Positions 23,492 to 30,705 of a stretch of 64,000 nucleotides of DNA are shown piece after piece. The notes under the pieces are model-generated. The model was given only the letters and a program-made list of their open reading frames with translations, had not been told where the DNA came from and ran no database searches. The first letter of the stretch is position 1. Each line of letters opens with the position of its first letter. Made by a program: the position numbers and the translations under genes. The stretch spans positions 62,001 to 126,000 of the forward strand of contig JAYRJL010000009.1 in assembly GCA_041906305.1 (NCBI GenBank), read 5' to 3'. This stretch comes from SHVZ01 sp041906305 (GTDB taxonomy: Bacteria > Pseudomonadota > Alphaproteobacteria > SHVZ01).

Positions 23492-24585
23492 CCTGATCCG
23501 GAGCCTTTGGGCTTACCAGAGCCTTTAGGCTTACTTGGGCGCCTGCCCGCAACCTTCCCCGCCTTCCTTCCCGATTTGCCCGCCAGCGCCTTCTCCCCGG
23601 GGATCGGTGGGCTTGCGGGAGGCCGTACTTCCTTCGGGGGTAATTCGTCGGTCCTCGTGAAGTCCGGCACGATGTCATCCGCGGGCGGCACTGTGACTTC
23701 GATCTCTTCAACGCCGTATTTCGCCGCCAGGAACCTCTCCCGGTACAGATAGAAGGCGGCACGACATACCTTGTCGGCATAGTAGGCGTTGAATCCCCCA
23801 CCTACGACCACTCCCAACGCCGGCACGACCTGAGCGAGCTTCGCCTTCGTAAGGCGGATCGAAAGGGCCTTGGCAATCTCTTGGGCGGCTTTGACAAGAA
23901 CATGCTTGTTGAGACCTTCCCACGATTTCCGAAGGGCAACATCGCGAGCGATCCTAACAAGTTGAGCCAAGGCTACCTGCTTTGCACCATCGCTAGGGCT
24001 CGATGCGTATGCAAGAATCTCCAAAGCAAACAACCGCTCCCTCTCGTCCCGGAGATCAAAGCCGCAATAAGTGGCGTACTCGCCGATTGCACGTAGGCAG
24101 AGCCCTATAAGAGCAACCAAGTCAGTTGGAATTGCCGCAACTGCAACAATCGGCGTGGCAACGCCCGGGGCATTGATCGCAGCGCCCTGCACCAGGGCGA
24201 TTCCCTCATACTTGACATCAAGCATTCCAATGGCTCGGTCGATCACCGAAAGATCGAGTTCCTGGATATTGGCCAGTGTCCGAACCTCTGGCCCGACAGC
24301 AGCTTGATACTCCTTGAGGATGGCATCTGGCCTTACACTCCATTGCGATCCGCTGTTGATGAGCGTCAGAATCCCGCTGAAGCTCGCCGACAACGCGGAC
24401 GACACTGGAGTGCCCTCCAGCAGAGAAAGAACCTTGGAAAAGGGCCAGCTTACGACATCAGTTACCGCGTCAAGCCAGGTCCGCTTCGGGGACTTCCACT
24501 CGTGAATTTGGCGCAGCGCCTCCTTCTCATACTTTGAGTGTCGTTGCGGCTTCCTAGGTCCGTCGTCCCCTGTCGTGGTCATCAT
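23473..24585 (-). CDS. EcsC-family protein
   Basis: A 370-residue protein. The central region (about 105-285) matches the EcsC pattern: ALVQGAAINAPGVATP, AAIPTDLVALIGLCLRAIGEYATYCGFD, then VVPALGVVVGGGFNAYYADKVCRAAFYLYRERFL. These are hydrophobic, membrane-associating helices. The C-terminal tail (about 335-370) is a basic, repetitive Lys/Gly/Ser/Pro sequence. The biochemical role of EcsC proteins is unknown; they recur in accessory loci. It is the last minus-strand gene of the left part of the island, 95 bp after the 98-aa gene, and may be independent or a distal member of the restriction operon. Confidence 0.7.
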   Translation of the reverse strand: MMTTTGDDGPRKPQRHSKYEKEALRQIHEWKSPKRTWLDAVTDVVSWPFSKVLSLLEGTPVSSALSASFSGILTLINSGSQWSVRPDAILKEYQAAVGPEVRTLANIQELDLSVIDRAIGMLDVKYEGIALVQGAAINAPGVATPIVAVAAIPTDLVALIGLCLRAIGEYATYCGFDLRDERERLFALEILAYASSPSDGAKQVALAQLVRIARDVALRKSWEGLNKHVLVKAAQEIAKALSIRLTKAKLAQVVPALGVVVGGGFNAYYADKVCRAAFYLYRERFLAAKYGVEEIEVTVPPADDIVPDFTRTDELPPKEVRPPASPPIPGEKALAGKSGRKAGKVAGRRPSKPKGSGKPKGSGSGPRGAA

Positions 24586-24680
24586 TCAGGCCCTCCCTCT
24601 TCATTCGCTCGATGCCAACAAGAAGTGCCACGGAGCGAGTATCACCGGCACCGACCGTTCTGGCGGTAGCGCACGCCGGG

Positions 24681-24977
24681 TTATTCGCCGACGTGATACC
24701 AATCCTTCTCACGCAACCCACGTAGAAATCGGGATACCTCGTCCAGGACTCCTTGCTGCTCCGCCCACTCGATGTGTTCGGCGAGCCGCAGCATCTTCGA
24801 GAGTGCCGACGCCTCGTGCCACGCTGCGAGAATTAGAGGCAATGATGGTTGCCAACCGCCGCCAACGCGCCTTCGGTTTGGCAGCATTTCATAAAGCTGG
24901 TGCCAGAGCGATGGGAGCGGACAAACCCGACGGTTTTCGCGGCAATACTCGACGAGGCTCTCGGCTGATTCACTCAT
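24681..24977 (-). CDS. 98-aa protein following the metallopeptidase-HicA gene
   Basis: A 98-residue soluble, mostly helical protein that starts MSESAESLVEYCRENRRVCP. It has many tryptophans (SLWHQLYEML, GGWQP, AAWHEA, HIEWAEQQ). The frame is open further upstream, but ATG 24977 is the natural start. It lies 58 bp after the metallopeptidase-HicA gene on the same strand, so it is probably in the same transcript. A role as inhibitor or partner of the upstream protein is possible from size and position only; it does not look like HicB. No family recognised. Confidence 0.55.
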   Translation of the reverse strand: MSESAESLVEYCRENRRVCPLPSLWHQLYEMLPNRRRVGGGWQPSLPLILAAWHEASALSKMLRLAEHIEWAEQQGVLDEVSRFLRGLREKDWYHVGE

Positions 24978-25035
24978 TCTGCGCTGGGACCATGGCTTGG
25001 CATGTTGGCATCGCAGTGAACCCTCGTCCTCCACA

Positions 25036-26268
25036 TCAGTGAACTGCGACAAGCCTGCCCTCAAGAAGCTCCGGCAATCTCGAAATCGGATAGCCGCCGA
25101 GCGCGGCAAGCGCCTGCTTAACGACACCAGGCGACAAAACACCTCGGTCACCTGGCAGGATGATCGTCGATGCCCCCGGCTTTGCCAACTTCACATGCGA
25201 TCCCTTGCCGCCACGAACACGCTGGTAGCCGTAGTGCTTCGTCAAGGCGCCTTCCAGCGCCTTGCTGGACACTGTCGCACCGGGATCGACCGATGTCGGC
25301 CGGAAGATTGGTCGCGCGCCCTTGGGCAATACCACATAGATGTCGTCCGTGATGTCGGTCAGCGCCGTGATCATGTTCGGCGCAACTGACCAGTGATCTA
25401 GCGGCATTGATGGCGCGGGAGAGGCCTCAAGGATCTGAGACTGAAGCTTGTGGAGGCCGGCCTTGTAGTCGTTGTCGCGAAGGTACCGAATGCCTTCGGC
25501 GTACCCAGGAGGCTGCAACGGGATCGAGGCCTTCAGAAAGGCGCGAAGCCCGTCTCGGATTGGCTTATCTACGCGCTGAACGTATCGCGGCTCACCGAGT
25601 CGCCGATAACTGTCGGCATTGGCAAGGCTCTCTTCGAGGCAATCGACGCCAAGGTAGGCCCGACGATAGACGCGTGCCTTGTAAGGTCGGTAGCAGTCAC
25701 TGGTTCTTGCGACGAGCAGCCGAAAGCCTAGGCTTTCGACCTTGTGATGGAACTGCTCGTGAAGAAAGAAGACGTAGAAGGCGCTGCGCAGCAACTGACG
25801 CGCCATAAACGGCGCCGACATGTGCACCAGCCGCCAGTCCACGAACCGGGCAATCTCAACCGCCAAGTCCAGGATGCAGCGCTCCCGAATGTAGATGCCC
25901 CATCCATGGCCGAAGAAATGGATCGGGCAATACCAAGCGCAATGCGGCTCGGGCGGTTCCCTCCTTTCCCTCGGTAGCGATTGAGCGGGGCCCTTGGCGA
26001 GGACGTCTTCGGCAATCCGCCTGATCTCCTGTAACCACTCCAAAATGCGAGGGTCATCGGCCTCGAACGCCCTTACGTCACCGTCGCCCTGTTCCGCCAG
26101 GACCGCCTCAAGTGACGTTGCGTAGACTGTCTCACCCTCGGCGATCTGCCCGACCTCGGGAAAGTCGCCCTCTCCCACTGTCGGCAGATCTACACCCTCA
26201 GGGATTTCCTCTGGCCTGATCTCGTAGTCGTCAAGGATGTCGAGAATTTCGCGTGTCGAGAGCTTCAT
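25036..26268 (-). CDS. zinc metallopeptidase-like protein with C-terminal HicA-like domain
   Basis: A 410-residue protein, apparently a fusion. Residues 1-110 are acidic, without clear family. A gluzincin-like motif HEQFHH (HExxH, about 169-174) is followed by CLEESLANA (about 211-219), which supplies the third zinc ligand and fits the EExxANA pattern. The C-terminal 70 residues have the HicA layout: LEGALTKHYGYQRVRGGKGS followed by His (the catalytic GSH of HicA mRNA interferases), then IILPGDRGVLSPGVVKQALAAL. It lies 97 bp downstream of hsdS and upstream of the 98-aa gene, all on one strand. I know of no described system with this architecture. It may be a protease-coupled toxin attached to the restriction operon. 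Confidence 0.65.
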   Translation of the reverse strand: MKLSTREILDILDDYEIRPEEIPEGVDLPTVGEGDFPEVGQIAEGETVYATSLEAVLAEQGDGDVRAFEADDPRILEWLQEIRRIAEDVLAKGPAQSLPRERREPPEPHCAWYCPIHFFGHGWGIYIRERCILDLAVEIARFVDWRLVHMSAPFMARQLLRSAFYVFFLHEQFHHKVESLGFRLLVARTSDCYRPYKARVYRRAYLGVDCLEESLANADSYRRLGEPRYVQRVDKPIRDGLRAFLKASIPLQPPGYAEGIRYLRDNDYKAGLHKLQSQILEASPAPSMPLDHWSVAPNMITALTDITDDIYVVLPKGARPIFRPTSVDPGATVSSKALEGALTKHYGYQRVRGGKGSHVKLAKPGASTIILPGDRGVLSPGVVKQALAALGGYPISRLPELLEGRLVAVH

Positions 26269-26365
26269 CCGACTTCCTGTCTGCCTGCCTGTCGGGAGAA
26301 CAAGATCGGCAAGAAGCTTCGGTTGAGCCGGCGACGTCCGATGGCATCAATCAAAGTAGGCCGGA

Positions 26366-27997
26366 TCAAGCCGCTTTCTCCTTCCTAACCGATGGCTCCA
26401 AGGCCTCGGCCAGTAGAGCGTCAAGCAAGCGGCGACGGGCATCGGCTGCTGTCGAGAGCCCCGACTCCAGTCGATCGCATAGGGCCATCAGTTCATCCAC
26501 CTTGCCAACGATGCGCTGCTGTTCGGCGAGAGGTGGAAGAGGCAATGGCAACTTCCGCAAATCGACCAAGTGTAAGTGCTTGAGCGCAGCCCCCTTCGGA
26601 ATGATCGTATCGCGAATAGCATCTGAGTTAATGCACAAGGCAAGGAAGGGAGCGATTGAAGGCAGAACCATCTTCACCAATGCGACCGAAACGAAGATCG
26701 AGAAGATACGATCATCCTGAATAACGCGAGCCACACCGATGGTTCCGTCCTTCGTAATTAGGACATCGCCTTTCTCGGGGTGCGTCCGCTTGACGAACTC
26801 CAGGTGGTCTCGTTCCGCTATGAATTTCGTTTCGCGGAAGCTGATGCTGGGGCCCTCGGTAAGATTTTTCACAGTTATGAACGGAATGCCCTCGGGCACA
26901 TAGTTCGGCTTCTTGTGAACTCCGTCGCTTATTTTCAGCGATAACTCTTGTGTTCGAATCCATTGCCACCCAGGCGAAACAGGAAATGGCGCGTCATCAG
27001 CATGTAGAGCGGGCAATGAGTGATCGGGCTTGATATCCCTTTCACCTAACAACCTCTTCTTCTCTTTGCTGATCCGCTTCAGCAGTTCAGGCGCTGATTC
27101 ATCGCTTGGATCTTGCGGCACCAGTTTCCCACGGACCGCGAGGTTGAGGATGTTCTGGCGGAGTTGCTGGATCTGGTCGGGACGAATGGTCAGAGCGGGC
27201 AGCGCGTCGAGGACGAAACGAGCGTCGGCTCTGAAGGTTTCAGGATTGGGCACGCTGAGGCGAGCTAGGCTGGTTGCCGTGAGCCGGTCGCGCGTTGCTT
27301 CCCTCGTTGTCCGCGCCGCCTCCAGCCGGTCACACAGCATCATTAGCTCATCGACCTTGGCGACGATGCGGTGCTGCTCGGGGAGAGCGCCAAGTCGGAT
27401 CACCAATTTTCGAAATCGATCCTTGGTGAGGTTCAGACCACTTTCGCTGCTACCCGTTTTCATCAAATTAATCGCGGCTCGTGCTTCCTCCGAGCGCAGA
27501 AACAGCAAAAGGTAGTCGCGCAATATGATCTGCTCATTGGCGCGGAACCGATACATTTTGCCCGATATCATGAGACGCTCTCGCGTCTCCTCGACCAAGC
27601 ATGTGATACCACATCGAGCCCTTGGTCCGGCACAAGTGATCAACAGGTCACCTGCCTTTACTTCCAGCATTGACTTCGGCTCAAGCTTCTCAGGTAGCTT
27701 CTTGTTCTGCTCCTGAAGAAAGTAACCATCTTGAATCGCCGTCGTCTTCAATACTCCCCACACTGCCCTATCAGGTGAAGGGTGGCTTTCGCATTGAGGA
27801 CTCCAGCCCTGATGAATGAACCGACCATCAGAAAGTGGTTCTAGGCACTCCTCTATTAAAACGTCTCTCCAGGTAGATGCCTGCGGCACGAGCTTACCAC
27901 GCACCGCCAGATCGAGAATAAAGCGGCGCAGCCGGCCGATCGCGTTCGGCGCGTCGGCGATGCATTCATAGTACTGCAACAGGCGTTGCGCATTCAT
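26366..27997 (-). CDS. hsdS: HsdS, type I restriction specificity subunit
   Basis: A 543-residue protein with two target-recognition regions (about 50-200 and 325-460) and the two conserved repeats: LRRFILDLAVRGKLVPQ at the N-terminus and IRQNILNLAVRGKLVPQ-like sequence near 285, then LPEQHRIVAKVDELMMLCDR (about 203) and LAEQQRIVGKVDELMALCDR (about 490). These repeats form the helices that bind two HsdM copies. It overlaps hsdM by 4 nt and is read after it. It defines the bipartite DNA target of the system; the target cannot be read from sequence. Confidence 0.93.
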   Translation of the reverse strand: MNAQRLLQYYECIADAPNAIGRLRRFILDLAVRGKLVPQASTWRDVLIEECLEPLSDGRFIHQGWSPQCESHPSPDRAVWGVLKTTAIQDGYFLQEQNKKLPEKLEPKSMLEVKAGDLLITCAGPRARCGITCLVEETRERLMISGKMYRFRANEQIILRDYLLLFLRSEEARAAINLMKTGSSESGLNLTKDRFRKLVIRLGALPEQHRIVAKVDELMMLCDRLEAARTTREATRDRLTATSLARLSVPNPETFRADARFVLDALPALTIRPDQIQQLRQNILNLAVRGKLVPQDPSDESAPELLKRISKEKKRLLGERDIKPDHSLPALHADDAPFPVSPGWQWIRTQELSLKISDGVHKKPNYVPEGIPFITVKNLTEGPSISFRETKFIAERDHLEFVKRTHPEKGDVLITKDGTIGVARVIQDDRIFSIFVSVALVKMVLPSIAPFLALCINSDAIRDTIIPKGAALKHLHLVDLRKLPLPLPPLAEQQRIVGKVDELMALCDRLESGLSTAADARRRLLDALLAEALEPSVRKEKAA

Positions 27998-29451
27998 CGG
28001 GCGAGCGCCTCGGCCAAGCTTTTCTTCAACTGGTCACGTAGCGCGACGACTTCGCGCTCGCCAGCTTCCAGGTCTGCCAGCAGCGTTTCCGGATCGCCGC
28101 GCTCCGCAGCGACTGTATGCGGGTTCTTAATATCCAGGTTATAGCCGCGCGCCTTAATCTCCTCGACTGTGACCTTCCACGCTCGCGGGCTTTCCTCTCG
28201 GCCCTTGCGAGTTTTCCCACCCCACCAGTCGATACAGTCCTGTAGATGCTCGAAGCGGATAGGCTTAGTCATCGAGTAGGCTTTCTGCGCTTCAGGCACC
28301 CGATGCTCCCAGAACCAAGTTTCCTTGGTGCGCTCGCCCTTCTCGAAGAACAACAGGTTGGTGCCGATCGAGGCGTAAGGCTTGAACACTGAATTGGGTA
28401 GGCGGACGATGGTGTGGAGGTCGCACTCCTCCATTAGATGCTCCTTTAGGCGCGTCTTCATGCCCTCGCCAAACAGCGTGCCGTCAGGAAGCACCACGGC
28501 AGCGCGCCCACCAGATTTTAGGAGCCGGATGATGAGGGCGAGGAACAGGTCCGCGGTCTCACGCGTGCGGAAATGCGAAGGAAAGTTCGACTCTATGCCG
28601 TCCTCTTCACGCCCGCCGAAGGGTGGGTTGGTCAGGACAATGTCCACCCGGTCGCTCTGCGTGTAGCTGATATAGGGCTTTGCCAACGTGTTGTCGTGGC
28701 GTACGAAGCCCGGGTCTTCGATGCCGTGCAGCAGCATGTTGGTGACGCAGAGCATGTGCGGTAGTTGCTTTTTCTCGACCGCCCGCAAAGCTCCCTGCAT
28801 CGCCTTCTCGTGCTCCGGCTTCTTCACGTAGCGGTCACGCATGTAGCGCAGCGCCCCAGTGAGAAAGCCCCCAGTGCCGCAGGCCGGGTCGAGCAGGATC
28901 TCGCCGGGACGGGGATCGATGCGGTCCACCATGAATGAGGTGACGGCACGAGGCGTGTAGTACTCCCCGGCGTTGCCGGCCGACTGTAGGTCGTTGAGGA
29001 TCTGCTCGTATATGTCGCCGAAATGCTGGCGTTCGCTCAGGTTGTTGAAGTCGATGCCGGCGATCTTGTTGACCACCTGGCGCATCAACTGGCCGGACTT
29101 CATGTAGTTGTAGGCGTCCTCGAACACGTCCTTGACCACGCGCCGGCGGTCGCCCGACCGGGTAGACGCCTGAAGGTTCTTCAGGGCCGGAAACAGGTCG
29201 CCGTTGATGAAGGTGAGAAGCGCCTCGCCCGTGATGCCCTCGGGGTCAGACGCCCACGACCGCCACTGGTATTTGACTGGGACCGGAGAGCGGTAGTCCG
29301 CGCTGAGCAGTTCGAGTTCCTGGTCTTGATCATCAATGATCTTGAGGAAGAACATCCAGCACAATTGGCTGATGCGCTGGGCATCGCCATCGACACCGGT
29401 GTCCTGGCGCATGATGTCCTGGATGGATTTGACGATGGTGCGTACGGACAT
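27994..29451 (-). CDS. hsdM: HsdM, type I N6-adenine methyltransferase subunit
   Basis: A 485-residue DNA methyltransferase. It has an N-terminal HsdM helical domain (about 1-135), the SAM motif LDPACGTGGFL (about 202-212) and the catalytic motif NPPF (in VLTNPPFGG, about 276). GEYYTPRAV (about 181) precedes the SAM motif, as usual. It methylates adenine in the recognition site. It starts 3 bp after the PD-(D/E)XK gene stop and overlaps hsdS, so the operon order is hsdR - PD-(D/E)XK - hsdM - hsdS. Confidence 0.95.
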   Translation of the reverse strand: MSVRTIVKSIQDIMRQDTGVDGDAQRISQLCWMFFLKIIDDQDQELELLSADYRSPVPVKYQWRSWASDPEGITGEALLTFINGDLFPALKNLQASTRSGDRRRVVKDVFEDAYNYMKSGQLMRQVVNKIAGIDFNNLSERQHFGDIYEQILNDLQSAGNAGEYYTPRAVTSFMVDRIDPRPGEILLDPACGTGGFLTGALRYMRDRYVKKPEHEKAMQGALRAVEKKQLPHMLCVTNMLLHGIEDPGFVRHDNTLAKPYISYTQSDRVDIVLTNPPFGGREEDGIESNFPSHFRTRETADLFLALIIRLLKSGGRAAVVLPDGTLFGEGMKTRLKEHLMEECDLHTIVRLPNSVFKPYASIGTNLLFFEKGERTKETWFWEHRVPEAQKAYSMTKPIRFEHLQDCIDWWGGKTRKGREESPRAWKVTVEEIKARGYNLDIKNPHTVAAERGDPETLLADLEAGEREVVALRDQLKKSLAEALAR

Positions 29452-29454
29452 GGT

Positions 29455-30705
29455 TCACCTAGCCCCAAGCTGAAGAAGGAGATCACGCAAGACGCTCACG
29501 GCCTCCCTGAACTGTTCCTTACGCAATTCAGTGCCGATCCAATCCAGCAACATTCTCCGGATTTCTTCAGGTGTTGCGTCCGCCAAGTCCCTGACGACAA
29601 TTTCCGACTTCGCCTTATAAGGTTTGACATACTGAGCAGGGCGGTTTCTCCACTCCTGCCTGAATGGCGGGTTGGCCGCGCGCGCCCACACCTGGTCGGC
29701 CCAATGATCGGGCGCCTTTCCTAAAGTGATGTGGAGTTCTGCCTTCTTGCTCCAGAAGCCGACCTCACACACCAGGATGCGGCTATTCGGGCCCCAGGCG
29801 GTTCCTCCGGAGTTCTGTGGAATGTCCCACTCCCGCGGAAGGAAGCGAACCCACCCCTTGTTCTGAGGCCCCAACGTGACATTCAGATCTGCCGCGTGGC
29901 TCACCAGGAGTTCTTGCATAGCGCGGGATGCTTCGGAAACCGGATCATTCCGGCTCTCAATGATGAAATCGATTGCCGCTCGATGCTTACGATAGATCTG
30001 GCGCGCAAGCTGCGCCGCCTTGCTGTCACCCACAAAATCCTCCGCCAATAATGCGAGATACTGAGTGATGAGCAGATGAGGCTCCGGACCGATCAGATCC
30101 TTTCGCTCGTTCACGCATAGCCTCAAGACTCCTTCAATCACCTCATACGAGCTTGTGACGAAACCAGAGTCCTCCGGCTCCTCGTCATACGTCGTCAGGA
30201 AAATGAACAGGCGACGGTCAGCATTTGCGTAACGTCGCTCGACGATTTCGCGATAGCGCCTGAGTTGATTGCTATGTTGGCTCGATTCGACCTTGTTCTC
30301 GATGCAAACGATCCATGTCTCGCCGTGCGACGTATGGATGGCAATCAATAGGTCGATGTTCTCCCACTCCCGGGCAACTTCGACGACGTCAATGTCCAAG
30401 GCATCAATCTCGATTGGCGATGGCAGATCCAGTGATACCCCAGTCTCATTGCCCGCATCATGAACAACCTGCATCAACCAACGCCTAAGAAACCGATCTC
30501 CGAGACCGTGGCTCTCGTCAGCGGTGAGGAGCCACGCGAGCATGTTTGAATGCCGGATTTCATGGCGATCTGCCTTGAGGACTCTGAATATATTGAAGTT
30601 AGAAAGTAGAGCCTCAAGCTGCGTCAGTTCCGGGCAATTCATGACCAAATCGGTAAGTGCCTTCTCGACGCTTGGCTCCGGCCTGGGAGTTTCCGTGCCG
30701 GTCAC
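29455..30705 (-). CDS. PD-(D/E)XK nuclease-superfamily protein inside the hsd operon
   Basis: A 416-residue protein that matches the PDDEXK_4-type pattern. The N-terminus reads FNIFRVLKADRHEIRHSNML (about 37-56), with AWLLTADESHGLGDRFL next. The nuclease core is ENIDLLIAI (Asp about 116) and CIENKVESSQHSNQLRRYRE (Glu-x-Lys about 135-137). About 190 further residues form a C-terminal domain of unknown fold. The start is a GTG at 30705 that directly abuts the hsdR stop; hsdM begins 3 bp after its stop. This tight packing means that it is made with the restriction complex. It could be an accessory nuclease or a separate defence effector. Confidence 0.75.
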   Translation of the reverse strand: MTGTETPRPEPSVEKALTDLVMNCPELTQLEALLSNFNIFRVLKADRHEIRHSNMLAWLLTADESHGLGDRFLRRWLMQVVHDAGNETGVSLDLPSPIEIDALDIDVVEVAREWENIDLLIAIHTSHGETWIVCIENKVESSQHSNQLRRYREIVERRYANADRRLFIFLTTYDEEPEDSGFVTSSYEVIEGVLRLCVNERKDLIGPEPHLLITQYLALLAEDFVGDSKAAQLARQIYRKHRAAIDFIIESRNDPVSEASRAMQELLVSHAADLNVTLGPQNKGWVRFLPREWDIPQNSGGTAWGPNSRILVCEVGFWSKKAELHITLGKAPDHWADQVWARAANPPFRQEWRNRPAQYVKPYKAKSEIVVRDLADATPEEIRRMLLDWIGTELRKEQFREAVSVLRDLLLQLGAR

